Shown here: positions 23,039 to 35,017 of the stretch, piece by piece
Numbering within the stretch: the stretch's first letter is position 1
Layout: each line of letters opens with the position of its first letter
Source: Hemerocallis citrina
Taxonomy: Eukaryota > Streptophyta > Magnoliopsida > Asparagales > Asphodelaceae
Reading direction: 5' to 3'
DNA: 64,000 nt
Assembly: GCA_017893485.1 (NCBI GenBank)
Contig: CM030362.1
Coordinates: 256,908,744-256,972,743 of the forward strand
Translations under genes and position numbers: made by a program
Notes under the pieces: generated by a model
Databases searched by the model: none
What the model was told of the DNA's origin: nothing
Seen by the model: the letters and a program-made list of their open reading frames with translations, nothing else

Positions 23039-26000
23039 TGTAACGTCCCGATTTTCATACACTAGGAAAACCGTGACATAAGCCAGAAATTTTTTCCTTC
23101 AATTAGCCACAATACACAGAAAAATAGGAAAATTTAAAACTTTTTATTCAACACAAATGTAGTACAAGTTCGAATGTTATAAAACTGCAATACATTACAT
23201 CAGTATTACAATAATGCCATACAAGCCCAAGTGTACAAACTTTCAATAAAAATTACATCAGAGTACAATGAATAATACATAACACTTGGTACTTCACCTG
23301 GATGCTTCTCGACAGTTAATAAATTACACCATATATTACAATTGAAATAAAATCAACACTTTACTTCTTTTGCCTTGAGTCCTCCTGAATCCAGTACCTG
23401 TAGCTCTGCAATCCAGTACCTGTAATTTTGCAATCCAATACCTATTAAAATGGGGACATCAGTACATATACTGACGCTTTAAGGCTGATGACTAGCAGGG
23501 ATTCTCAACTTTAAACAAACAGATTGATGAAAAGAGAAACATGTATATATAATTGATGTGTCACTGTATGCTATGACTTAGACTCTAATACAAGATTAAC
23601 TAATGCAAGGATGCTCTTATTCTAAGGCAAGCGAGTCTCCGGAACAGTATGCGTTCCATACCACATACGCCCATAACAAGCCATTTCTTCATATATAGGC
23701 ATTTGAACCCGCGCCATAAATTCTACTCTTGTACTCAACCTGTTTCTGAAGATACAACGTGACTGATGAGGTTGCTCTGAAATGGTCTAATCCAGCCATT
23801 CGCAGTCCTATAGTGGTGTCTCCGTTTGCCACTATTGCCCGATGTACCGGACCTCACTCAAAAATCTGATGAACCCTTGGAGTTAACGACAACACAGGTT
23901 AGCTCGAAGCATCCTCTGTGGCCCCCTTGCAGATAGAGCGTAGTCTATGGCTTATTCACCTTTCTTGATATAGAGCATAACGGAGTTTCAGAGGCCCATC
24001 CCCTAGCTCCGACAGGAATCGCTCTCCCCCTTATCATGGCACTTCAGAAATTAACAGACGAGATACGGATCCTGTGCAGCCAACTCGTGAGAAGGCACAT
24101 ACCATATCCCTTTGACAGCAAGGGTACAACCAATAACACCACCTAGTGTTGGCATATAGAACAGGTCGGATCATAAGGTATCATCCTTAATACCAACACT
24201 TTCCCATTGGAGAAAATGATAATAAATAAGGGTTAAATAGTAGTAGCCATAAGTTACTACCCTAACAATGTCACTAACCCTAAACGATCTGAGGGATGAC
24301 AACAGTACTTACCACAACATGCTAGGTCTTATGTTAGACTTTGTAAGACAACTCTACTAGGTGCTCAACCTAGACATTCCAGAATCCCTAAGGATCCTGT
24401 TCACAGCCTATCGATCCCAAACCCCAGCTTTACGAATGTATTCGCATGCTACTACCCTGAACTTGGATTCCGTCTATGCTTCGGTCCGCGATCAACCTAC
24501 ACCGGTTAAGATCTGATGGTACTCAAGGAGTGACTCGTCTTCAGTCCTTTAGGAGTAAAATAAATACATGTCTTGATGGCCGATGGCCCCTAGGGGAATG
24601 ATATCACCTTAAACGAGCACAACAAACTGCGTACTAGCTAATAAGCTACGTACGAGAAAACAACTTACATACGAGCCAACTAGCTACGTATGAGCCAAAC
24701 GAATTACATACGTTCCAACTGGCTATGTATGCAACAAATGAACCATATAGAAGCAACCATAAAAGTCTTCCAACAACCTAGAAGCAAAATAACATGCCAC
24801 TAGCAAAACTTGATCCTTTATACACAAAAGCAACATAAAAGTCTTTTAATACCCTAGAAGCAAAATAACGTGCTCACAAGTAAAACTTGATATTTTATAA
24901 TTAGAAGCAACAGAAGAATCTTCTAATAGCCTAATATAAGCATAATACTAATGAGTAGACAAAAGTGATATAAAAAGCCTTCTAACAACCTAGAAGCAAA
25001 ATAGTGCTGCGCTTATCGGAATTCGACAAAATTAGACTTTTTTTAAAAAGATGAGAACATCTACTACCACTCTCAAGTTGAACACTTTTTCAGATTCGGT
25101 AAGGAACTCAAAATCCGGCTCGTTAAACAACATTTCAAACAATAACAGTACAACGAAAAGCTGAAACTTTCCAAGGCTTTTGCTATACTTGTCGGAATTT
25201 AACGATATAGGAATTTTTGAGAAGGTGAGAACATCTACTACAACCCTCTAGTTGAACACTTTTTTAGATTCCTTATGGAATTCAATTCCCCGTCCCTTGA
25301 ACACAATACAAAGACAACGAAAGACAGCACAAGCTGAAAACTTGTAAAGCTCACAACTTTTGCTATACTTATCGGAATCTAATCAAATTATACAATTTGG
25401 AAAGGTGGGAACATATACTACAACTCTCTAGTTGAACACTTTTTCAGATTTCTTATGGAATTTAATTCCCCGTCCTTTGAACACACGCAAAAATTAACAA
25501 ACAACAAATTTCTGAACAAAAAGCTGAAACTTTGAAAGCTTGTAACTCCTACTCCGCTTATCGAAATCTAACCAAATAGAGTATTTTGGAAAGGTGAGAA
25601 AATCTAATACAACTCTCTAGTTGAACACTTTTCCAAATTCAGTAAGTAAGAGATACAAAAACACCAAACAATCTAAACAGCGAGCTTTCAGTCAAAAGCT
25701 GGCTGCTGTGATTTGTAACAACCATAACTCCTACTCCGCTTATCAGAATCTAACCAAATAGGACATTTTGGAAAGGTGAGAATCTCTACTGCAACTCTCT
25801 ATTTGAACACTTTCCCAAATTCAGTCATTAAAAGGTACAAAAACTTCGAACAATCCCAACAACGAGCTTTTAGCCAAAAAAGCCAGCTGCTGTAATTTTG
25901 TAAAGGTCATAACTTTTTCTCCACTTATCGGAATCTAACAAAATAGGATATTTTGGAAAGGTGAGAGACTCTACTACAACTCTCTAGTTGAACACTTTTT

Positions 26001-26277
26001 CAGATTCAATCAATAAGAGTTACAAAAACTTTGAACAATCCAGACAGCGAGCTTTTATCCAAAAAGGCCAGCTGCTGAGATTTTGTAAAGCTCATAACTT
26101 TTGTAATACTTATCAGAATCTAACCAAATAGGGCATTTTGAAAAGGTGAGAGACTCTACTAAAACTCTCTAGTTGAACACTTTTTTAGATTCGATCAATA
26201 AGAGGTGCAAAAGCTTCGAACAATCCAAACAGCGAGCTTTTAGCCATAAGGCCAGCTACTGTGATTTTGTAAGGATC
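23039..26277 (-). mobile_element. 5' LTR of element B, truncated at its right end
   Basis: Starts TGTAACGTCCCG at 23039 and follows the 3' LTR closely, including a 184-bp array of about seven units (25010-26275). At about 26277, in the middle of a unit, the sequence changes abruptly to the pol C-terminus of element A. The last 1.4 kb present in the 3' LTR (U3, promoter, TGAAATATCCCG end) is missing, so a deletion fused elements B and A. Confidence 0.8.
25010..26275. repeat. 184-bp tandem array in element B 5' LTR (about 7 units)
   Basis: Same unit as the 18205-19800 array, recurring at about 25010, 25192, 25370, 25555, 25738, 25925 and 26110. The array ends at the junction with element A. 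Confidence 0.9.
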
Positions 26278-26631
26278 TTTCATCATCATCTCCTTAGATT
26301 CCCAAGTAGGCTCTTCAACCAACTGGTTTCTTCTAACTACTTTTCCAATTGGTATCGTCTTGTTCCTCAAGACTTTCTCCCGACGATCGACAATTTCAAC
26401 TGGAAGCTCAATGTAACTCAGATCCAATTGCAAACCCTCCGGCACTTCGGACAAATGATGACTCGGATTTGGAATGTAACCTCTCAGCATAGACACGTGG
26501 AAAACATTGTGCACCTGAGACAAGTCTTCCGGTAACTCCAACCGGTAAGCAGTTTTCCTAATCCGCTTCATTATCTTGTATGGGCCTATGAACCTCGAGG
26601 CTAACTTCCCACCTCTGCTGAAGCGAATCAC
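26278..26631 (-). pseudogene. Element A integrase C-terminus and chromodomain
   Basis: Minus-strand frame with IGPYKIMKRIRKTAYRLELP, QVHNVFHVSMLRGYIP, ELPVEIVDRREKVLRNKTI and a VRRNQLVEEPTWESKE segment. The VEIVDRREKVLRNKTI...W...E.TWE pattern is the chromodomain at the end of Tekay/Del-type chromovirus integrases. This domain steers integration through chromatin marks. The frame runs through KDPYKI and then into element B's LTR repeat, so the natural stop, polypurine tract and 3' LTR are lost. Confidence 0.85.
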
Positions 26632-27490
26632 ACCCTTGCTAGGTGAAACCTTCAGAAAGATAAAGTCACCAACCTCAAACTCAAGGTCCCTCCTCCGGTT
26701 GTCTGCAGAGCTCTTCTGTCTTCTCTAAGCATCCACCAACCTCTTCCTGATCAGATCGATCTTTTCAGAGGACTGCTGCACAATCTCAAGCCCAAACATC
26801 TGCTGCTCCCCAACTTCGAACCCACAGACAGGTGTTCTGCACTTCCTGCCATACATAGCTTCGTACGGTGCCATCCTAATACTAGTCTGAAAACTGTTGT
26901 TGTAGGCAAACTCCACCAGAGCTAAATGCCTTTTCCAACTGCCTCCAAAGTCTAGTACACATCACCGAAGCATATCCTCAAGAATACGGTTGACTCTCTC
27001 GGTCTGTCCATCGGTCTGCGGATGAAAAGTAGTGCTGAAATCCGTCTTGGTACCAAAAGCTGTCTGAAAACTCCTCCAGAAATGCAAAGTAAACCGCACA
27101 TCTCGATCAGACACAATGGTTAACAGAACACCATGAAGCCTGACGATTTCCCCAACATACAGCTCAACCAATTTGTCCATCGATAAAATGAGTTTCATCG
27201 CCAAGAATTGAGCGAACTTGGTTAGTCGATCGACTATGACCCAAATTGCATCATTGCCCTTTGAACTCTTGGGCCAACCCGTGATGAAATCCATACTAAT
27301 GTTATCCCACTTCCATTCCGAAATAGGTAACAGTTGCAATAGACCTCCGGGTTTCTGATTCTCAGCTTTGACTTGCTGACAAATCTCATACCTCGCCACG
27401 AACTCGGCCACATCCCGCTTCAAACCTGACCACCAGAAATACTGTTTAATGTCCTTATACATCTTGGTACTCCCAGGATGTACAGACAAA
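26632..27490 (-). pseudogene. Element A integrase core
   Basis: On the minus strand, HPGSTKMYKDIKQYFWWSG...YEICQQVKAEN is the HHCC zinc domain with the first cysteine of CxxC changed to tyrosine. WDNISMDFITGWPKSSKG, WVIVDRLTKFAQFL, VSDRDVRFTLHFW and HPQTDGQTERVNRILEDML follow, carrying the D, D and E catalytic residues. A stop after LEDMLR (near 26960) and further breaks separate this from MEFAYNNSFQTSIRMAPYEA at 26725-26916. The gene is inactive. Confidence 0.9.
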
Positions 27491-28413
27491 AGAGTAGCAT
27501 GTGCCTCCTGAAAAATGCTCTCTCACAATTCTGCTTGATCCGGAACACACAGCTTCTCTCCGAACCATAGCACTTCACCCCTGATTTGAAATCTGGGCAA
27601 CCTGCCAGCATCGACCTGCTCCTTGAACTTCTGAATCTCTGCATCTTCCTTCTGACTTGCGATAATCCTTTCATTCAGCGTTGGTTGAAGTCTCAACTGA
27701 GCTAAAGATGATCCCAAGCCCTGCAGAACAACTTCAATACCAGCCCGATCCAACTCCTCTGCCAGCTGGCTCTTAGTCATAATCAAACTAGCTAGATTGC
27801 TCTTGCGGCTAAGTGCATCAGCAACAACAATAGCCTTCCCAGAATGGTACTTAATCTCCGGACGAATGTCTTCAAGTAGTTCCAGCCATCTCCTTTGCCT
27901 CAGATTCAGATCTTTCTATTGATAGATGTACTTCAAGCTTTTATGGTCCGTGTACATGTTCAGCTTCTCACCATACACGTAATATCTCCATTGCTTCAAG
28001 GCGAAGATAATCGGAGCCAACTTCAGATTATGAGTCGGATAATTTTTCTCATGCGGTCGTAGTTTCCTAGACCCATAAGCGATTACTTTTCCTTCTTGCA
28101 TTTAGACACAACCAAGCCCACCATATGAAACATCGCTGTAGACGTCATACTCAACTTCTGCTCTAGGCAAAGCCAAAATGGATGCTGCAGTCAGCCTCTC
28201 CTTCAACTCCTGAAAGCGTGCCTCGCACTGCTCAGTCCATTCGAAGTTCACATTCTTCTTGGTCAGACCAGTGAGCGGCACGGCTATCTGAGCATAGCCC
28301 TGGATAAACCTCCTGTAGTATCCAGTTAGCCCAAGGAAATTCATGATTTTCTTTACTGTAGTAGGCCTTGCCCAATCCTTCACCGCCTCTATCTTCTGCG
28401 GATCAGTTGTCAC
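27491..28413 (-). pseudogene. Element A RT thumb/connection and RNase H
   Basis: The frame at 28102-28413 reads [19 protein letters not shown], then [19 protein letters not shown], then the start of RNase H ([15 protein letters not shown]). It continues after a stop into [20 protein letters not shown] and [20 protein letters not shown] (27916-28101). The canonical first residues D-A-S of RNase H appear as SDVS. Downstream frames to 27523 hold the RNase H-integrase linker. Several stops and shifts. Confidence 0.85.
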
Positions 28414-29640
28414 TCACTCCTTAGAACGGATGTGACCTAGGAATGCTACTTCAGATTTCCAGAAACCGCACTTGGACAACTTGGCATACAACTCATGTTC
28501 CTGGAGCTTCTTCAAAACTGCTGCCAGATGCTCAGTGTGCTCCTCCGACTTGGAGTACACAAGGATATCGTCGATAAACACCACGACGAAAGAATCAATG
28601 ACCAGCCTAAGAACTCAGTTCATCATATCCATGAAGATTGCAGGCGCATTCGTCACTCTAAACGGCATAACTAAGAATTCGTAATGCCTATATCGAGTTC
28701 TGAACGCAGTCTTATGCACATCTTCAACCTTCACTCAAACTTTATGGTATCCTGATCGAAGATCTATTTTGGAGAAAACAACTGCTCCTTGTAGACGATC
28801 GAAAAAGTTATCAATTCGTGGAATGTGATACTTATTCTGAGCAGTGACCTTATTCATCTCTCGGTAATCGATGCACATCCTCATCGAACCATCCTTTTTC
28901 TTTACCAAAAACACCGGTGCTCCCCAGGGCGATGCACTCGATTGAATAAAGCCTTTCTTCAATAGTTCCTCAATCTGCCGTTTGATCTCATCCTGTTCCA
29001 TAGGCACCATCCTATACGGTGCCTTGGGAATTGTTGCAGTCCCAGGCTGAATAGTGATGCTGAACTCCACATCACGATGCGGCCCAGCCAAATCTTCCAA
29101 AAACACAGTCGGATAATCCCGAACCACAGGAATTTGCTGCACCTCTACGTGAACATCCCTCTTGCTGATAGCAGCAACCAAGTCTGAACATCTCCTCTTC
29201 CCTTGGAAAGTGACTTCAGGTCCACCTGGAGCCTTCACTGTTACTTCTTTGGTCTTGCACTCGATGCTTGCACTGTACACTGACATCCAATCAATGCCAA
29301 TGATCACATCGACTTCCAAGACATTCAGTTCGATCAGATCAATCCCGAAAATTCTGTCCCTAGTCACGATCTTGCAGTCCGCATAGTACCGATCAGTGGT
29401 TAGAGTCTCTCCTGATGGAGTAGTTACTGCCAAGACCTTGCCTGGAAAAACTTTCGGTTCGACTCCCAAAACTTTAGCAAACTTAGGTGATGCAAAATTG
29501 TGAGAGGACTCATTATCGAACAAAACAACAGCTTTCTTTTCATTCAAAATAAGTTATCCTGTTACATAACACACACTCGTTGCATAAAAGTTCACTATAT
29601 AAAGCGGGAAAAAGAGAAACAACAGAAAACACTCCTAAAC
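28414..29640 (-). pseudogene. Element A protease and reverse transcriptase
   Basis: The minus-strand frame at 28735-29547 begins with an aspartic protease whose usual LFDSGASHSF is changed to [10 protein letters not shown], so the active site is damaged. It runs through [12 protein letters not shown] into [42 protein letters not shown] and [22 protein letters not shown] catalytic box is read near 28590-28555 in another frame. Order and motifs are those of Ty3/gypsy pol. A stop near 28735 and frameshifts prevent full translation. Confidence 0.9.
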
Positions 29641-30625
29641 ATCCTCCCTCGTACCAGTGATGACATGATCCACCTCATCAGCGTCAGCTTCAGTCAAGGC
29701 AAATACATGCCCCTGCTGGTACAGCTTCTTCCCAACTTGCTGCATTGGTCCACCACGGGTGACATTCTGCAGCTTGGGGCATTGAGACTTGTAATGTCCC
29801 GTCTCACCATAGTTGAAGCAACTCACCACAGGAGGTCTCACCCAATTGTTTCCAGGTCTCCCAGCTACGTTGACAGCATTCGCTCCCATTGGTTTGAACC
29901 CTCACAGCTGTCCCCTAAAATTGCCAGAAACTGCGGGCTGCTTCCTAACGTTCCAGTTGGTCCTCCGATTCTGAACAGCATGGAACTGCTCTATATCTTT
30001 CTCAGTAGCTGCACCTCATTTGACCAGCTTGTCAAACCTCCTGATATCGAGGGGTATCATCCTGGATCTCAGACTTGGCCTCAAACCATGCTCGAACTTT
30101 CGAGCCTTCTTTGCCAGTTCGGGCGCATACCTAGAGAGCTGAGTGAACCTTGTTTCATACCCTAATCGACATATTGTCCTGCTGCAGCGCCAGAAATTCC
30201 ATGGCCTTCTTCTCCTGGACGTCTGATGGAAAGTAATGACTGCGGAATTCCTCCCAGCCAAGAACAGTATCTCCCATCGTCCGCTTCATCGACTGCCACC
30301 ACATAGCCGCATCCTTCTCGAACTGCAGCACAGCCAACTTAACCTTGCTGCCCTCCGAAGTCTCCAACACTTCGAAGATAGTCTCTACCTATCAGATCCA
30401 ATTGTCAGCCGCATCAGGGTCTGACTTCTCCTCAAACACTGGTGGTTTCATCCGCTTGAACGATTCCACGAGTTTGATTACTTCGGGTACTGAATTCGCA
30501 GGCCCCCTTCCTTGATTCTGATTTATGGCAACGGCATTGAGGGTCTGATAGACTCTCGCTAGTTCCGTTTCCAAGTCCAGACCTTTCCTATTTTGAGCTC
30601 CTATTCTAGCCATATTCTGATGCAA
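29635..30625 (-). pseudogene. Element A gag
   Basis: Starts near 30612 as MARIGAQNRKGLDLETELAR and continues through FKRMKPPVFEEKSDPDAADNW (a stop replaces the residue after WI), FEKDAAMWWQSMKRTMGD and YAPELAKKARKFEHGLRPSL, in two or more frames. The knuckle CFNYGETGHYKSQC near 29830 has lost its second cysteine. Domain order matches gypsy retrotransposon gag (PF03732-type). At least two frameshifts and one stop. Confidence 0.85.
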
Positions 30626-30755
30626 AAATCCATTAAATTTGAAGTATAAACATGAATTTTAAATCAACTTTTCATTTCATTGCATTCCAAACTTTATAGA
30701 TTCGAATTTAAAACATTTTTGACATCAAATGAAAGCCGTAAGAAGCTACAATAGT

Positions 30756-31163
30756 TTAGTTCCTACGGTTCCTCTTGGCATCTCGAAGCTCTTCCCGTAG
30801 TTCCTCCACTTCCTCCTTCAGTACATCATACATGTTTTTTCTCTTCTCGAGTTCCCAAACACGATGACTGAGAGTTGCAATGCTCTTCTTGCACTTCGCA
30901 CACTGTACCTGTAGCAGCTCTACTCTCTCCCTTTGAGTCTCTACCTGCCTCTGAAGAGACACAATGAGACTATTCGGAACTGGTTCTTCCTTGTCAGAGG
31001 AATCATCAAATGAATCAGGAGTCGGAGTGATCTCTCGGAACTCAGGTCATTCCTCTTCAAATTTTTCAGGATCCTCTTCATCCGAATCGGCTTACCCGGG
31101 GTAGTAATCCTCCTCAACTATGTGCCAGTCGTCATCTCCAGCTGGGTCGAAGTGGTCCGCCAT
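30756..31163 (-). pseudogene. Short acidic coiled-coil ORF upstream of element A gag
   Basis: A minus-strand ATG at 31163 opens MADHFDPAGDDDWHIVEED. The frame continues for 135 residues to a stop at 30756, interrupted by two in-frame stops. The first half is rich in Asp and Glu. The second half (MSLQRQVETQRERVELLQV ... LKEEVEELREELRDAKR) is a clear heptad coiled coil. It lies between the primer-binding site and gag, where most plant gypsy elements have only leader sequence. I do not recognise a family. It could be an extra structural protein or a detached gag N-terminus. Confidence 0.5.
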
Positions 31164-31307
31164 CTTAGAGAAAGGAGAAGAAGAAGCATAAATTATAGAG
31201 CAACACAAATGTAAGTGACTTACATTTAAATCACTAGACTCAACACACTCTCTAATGTTCACTTCTAGGGTGTCGTTCCTTGTAAATTTGTACTACTTGG
31301 AAGCGTG

Positions 31308-31319
31308 ACTCTGATACCA
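31308..31319 (-). promoter_or_regulatory. Primer-binding site of element A
   Basis: The minus strand reads TGGTATCAGAGT, matching 11 of 12 bases of the initiator tRNA-Met complement, three bases inside the LTR that begins at 31323. Confidence 0.9.
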
Positions 31320-32880
31320 CTCTGTAACACCCTGAATTCCAAAACAGACTGAATTCGAAGTTCCACGGGATCTTTACACTTCTCTTCGTAAAATTTTACA
31401 AGAAAATAAAACTTTTTGTTACATCAGAGTTTATATTTACATTACATAATTACAGCGAAAGCAATTTACAACAATATACACAAATTGAAATGTGTAGCAC
31501 TTGAATCAATCTTTAATCAGCATGCATTCTTTAGTCATCCTGCATGGAAACTGTGGACGCATCAGTTGCTTACAACCGAAGACATATTATACACGGTTAT
31601 CCTCTCTATTCCGAAAACAGTATAACGATTCTCAAATACTTAAACAAACCACAAACTTGATCACAAACAAAACTACAAGGGACTATCCTATTGATGTCGT
31701 GTTGTGCGGTGCACTTAGTTCTTAATGCAATTATTTATATTAGATGACACTAATGTGCACTCGTTCAGATTCTATGCATCCCATACTACGTAGGTCTGAG
31801 GGCAAGCCCTTAACCGTTCTTCATCGTGTAGGGTTCAATCCTTCGCTATGACACTACTGTAACTACGATAAGTATCCTAGATGTTCTTTGAGTTACGAGC
31901 TCATGTCCAGACAGTCTGGAAGGGAATCTCACGTCATGTCACGACGCATCGTGAAGAACCTATGGACAATTCAGCCTCCATCATGGGACATGACACCACC
32001 CGCAGTCACCAAACATCCCACGAGCGTCGCCTGCGGTACTGACTCCTGGAGACATATCCACGTCATGTCACGACGCATCGTGAAGACCGCCTGTGAATAC
32101 TCTCACACTATAGCTCCGAGGCCCTCATACTCGTGTTTTTCTCTCATTTTCATCACGTCTTCACTATGTATCTAGTCCTTAGTTATTTGAAACATGAACA
32201 AAAATTAATTTTCTAGAGTTAGCCCTTCCACTATACTGGTCTTAACCATTTATACAACATGACCCAATCTTGGTCTTTTCATTTCAAATTTCATTTCAAC
32301 ATATTTCTTTTCGATGCCGGCATGAGGCTAAGCTACACTCTAGTTCTCAATTTCAATTCATAATCACTAAGATTGAGTTCTCATACTCATATAGTCTTTT
32401 CATAGTTCAAATAAATATCCATCTCCTTTCCATAATTCAATGTTCAATTTCAATTTATAACATTCTCATTCAAACAAATAAGTCTCAATAATTCCACTTA
32501 ATTTCCGTACTATTATTTCTTTTTCTCCAAAAATCAAAATCATATTTTTCAATTAACTTTCAATGCATACATTACCCAAGATAATAACAAAATCCATAAT
32601 GAACACACTTCAAGTTCTTTTTATACAAAATTCTCTTTTATAAATTTATTATAACCCAAAAAATCACTTTTGTTCTTATACTTATGCAAATATCGATTTT
32701 ACAAGGTTCTACTTAATTTTTCTTCTCACACTATTTAATTTATGTCAAAATAGTGTACAAATATTTTTCATGAAGTCTATATATTTTCATAACAATTATC
32801 AGATTTTTCCCGAATTTTTTAAAGTCAAAAAATCACAAAAACATTAAAAATCGAAAAGGGGTTTAATCATGCCAAAGTCC

Positions 32881-33107
32881 GGAATCGAACCAGTAACCAC
32901 AGACAAAGCCAGTGCACCCGCTAACCAGAAGAGACCGGATGCAACCGCATCACAGAAAGGACTTGAATCCAAGGGAGCTCATTTCTAGCGCTCGGTTTTT
33001 ACCCAAAAAAAAAAAAATTAAAATCAAAACTGATACCAAGTTTCGAACCCGAGACCCAAGACTAGACCCACGCTACTGTAAGCGCACCCAACCGCACCTA
33101 CTAGCCA
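32881..33107 (-). repeat. tRNA-like modules in element A LTR
   Basis: On the minus strand, module 1 has TGGCTAGTAGG (33107-33097) and GGGTTCGAAACT (33050-33039). Module 2 has TGGTTAGCGGG (32927-32917) and GGTTCGATTCC (32891-32881), a perfect match to the polymerase III B-box consensus and about 36 bp after the A-box. Order and spacing are the same as in the LTR at 10262-10490. Confidence 0.55.
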
Positions 33108-34048
33108 ATTAGTCCAAGTGACTAAGCTGATTTGGTTTAGGTTTTAAGGGTTTTGATCCGAATTTTGTTCATTCGATTTTTATTTTTAAAAAAACTAGTT
33201 TCCACTTCGTTTCTTCTCCAATTACAATCAAAATTTCCAGAATCTAATTTTTATGTACTTCTAATATATCAGTAACTAAAAACTTAATTTTTGGCATAAA
33301 AATGTGAATTTTCCTCTAAAACGATTATGTCTTGTAATTTCAATAAACACATACTATAGTTTCTTTTGTAAGGTTGCATTCAAACTTCTCATATTTCTTT
33401 CTTATTATGATTATTATTATTACTTAATCATTTCAGTAACAAATCCCTCTTTTCTCATTATTAATAATTGAGATAGCAAAATCACCATTAAGCATGATTA
33501 TTATTTCGATCCAATTAAGCATACAATCATGTCTCCTTAGTATAGCACAAATCATCAATTAAAGCATGGTAGCATGGTCAACATTAAACTAATTATCAAA
33601 ATTTGCAACTAATTATCATTCTTTTCACACATAATCAAGCATTCTAATTTGTCTCATTCTCATAACACATGGCTAGAATAGCTATGTTTTTTTTCAATTG
33701 CATCAACCATACTCTAGCATTAACCTAATTAGAAGTGTAAGAGAATCACCCACCTTTGATGGAGAGAAAAATAAATAAACTCCTAGAGATCTCCTACAAC
33801 GATTGAGCGAAGCCTTCTCCTCCTAGATCAAGCCACCAAATTGACTCCCCTCCTAGTGATGCAAGCAACCCGAGCTCCCTCTTCTTGATCCTTGAAAATG
33901 TCGGCCTCCTCCTTGGATGAAGAACACAATAGCACACAATCTTACAACTCCTCAATCTTTTGTCTCTATAAAATTACTTCTCTTTCTTTTCTTTCTATTC
34001 TTTTCTTTCAAAAATTTTAAGTGTGAGAATGCAGAGTATAGGAAGGGG

Positions 34049-34056
34049 TATTTATA
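34049..34056 (-). promoter_or_regulatory. Probable TATA box of element A LTR
   Basis: The minus strand reads TATAAATACCCC, about 550 bp into the LTR and before a region rich in CTTTCTTTTC-like pyrimidines on the plus strand. It has no counterpart in the chimeric LTR at 8133, which uses TATAAAATGG instead. Confidence 0.45.
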
Positions 34057-34607
34057 CAAATTTTAGGGTGAATGTAGGACTAGGATGTGATCAAATGATT
34101 AGAGATCAGTGGTCTAAATGAACTAGGGAGTTATAAAAACTACCCATGATGAACAACCACCTCTCCACCACTTCCATCTCTCCCACTCCCTCCATCTACA
34201 ATCCGGCCTATGGGAAAAGTGTGCAATGCACACCCTAGTGCTTGCACGTGCCAACTAGTACCCCCTCCTTACAAGTGTACATGTGAATAAAAATTTAATT
34301 GTTCATGAAAAGAGTCTACACTACAAGTTGGATTATTTTTAAAGAGAAATAAGTTAAATGGCTCACTAATGGGCCATTTTTACCATGGGCTTAAAATAAT
34401 TAAATTAATTAGTTAATAGAGTGGGATTAAAAAGATAATTAGGCTTAGATTTCAATTAGGCTATTAAAGAAAATAATTTTTGGAAAATAAAGAGGAACAA
34501 ATACTGTATAAGAAATATATTCTATACGAGAAATTATACAAATGAAATTATACGTGCAAAGCACGTAAAATCACAAAATCTCATAAATGAAAATCTAGGG
34601 TGTTACA

Positions 34608-35017
34608 GTAGTAGTAGCAGAGAGAGTAAGAGAGCAAGGTGTAAAAAAAATTTGATTAAAGTCAGGGGGTTTTCTTAGGGAAACCCCCCCCCCCCCCACC
34701 CCAAGCAGAGTCATTGCTCTCTGTTTATGCTAGCGCCAGGAGGCCCAGGACCAGCCCAGAGAGTTGTTCGACATGTGGGTCGAACGTCTGCTCCACAGGT
34801 CCAACGGCTCCCAACCTGTGGGTGAAACGATTGGGTTGCGGGCGGGATTGACCTGGTAAACGGCTTCGTGGGTTGGGTCGAGCGAGTTAGCATTGTGAAC
34901 TTGGTGACCCAGGTCAACCTGTTTCGCTAAACAGGTAGACCTGGACCTGAACTGCTTAATTGTGGGATGGGTTGGCGTGGGCGGGTCGCGAGTCAACCCG
35001 ACCTAGTTGTCATCCCT
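34608..35017 (+). mobile_element. Terminal part of a hAT element
   Basis: The sequence is GC-rich with GGGTTGGGTCGAGC, AACAGGTAGACCTGGACCTG and GGCGTGGGCGGGTCGCG, and ends CCTAGTTGTCATCCCTA at 35017. Reversed, this reads TAGGGATGACAACTAGG, then a run of GACCCGCCC-like words, which is the standard terminus and subterminal composition of plant hAT elements. A poly-C tract sits at 34684-34700. It may be the far end of the hAT whose N-terminus is at 12449. Confidence 0.55.

Larger units (their letters stand above)
31323..34607 (-). mobile_element. 5' LTR of element A (3.3 kb)
   Basis: The plus strand starts TGTAACACCCTGAATTCC at 31323 and ends CTAGGGTGTTACA at 34607, giving TG...CA ends and inverted terminal TGTAACACCC. 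31323-33750 is the reverse complement partner of 9620-12025. The upstream promoter-bearing part (33750-34607) is different from the LTR at 8133. The start TGTAACAC-CTAGATTTT is shared with the LTR at 60883. Confidence 0.85.

Noticed and set aside
28472..30424. Plus-strand frames of 60-220 residues across element A
   Set aside because: Shadows of the minus-strand gag-pol; the minus strand carries the domain motifs.
34684..34700. Poly-C tract as a functional site
   Set aside because: Simple homopolymer in a hAT terminus; could also be a sequencing-length artefact.
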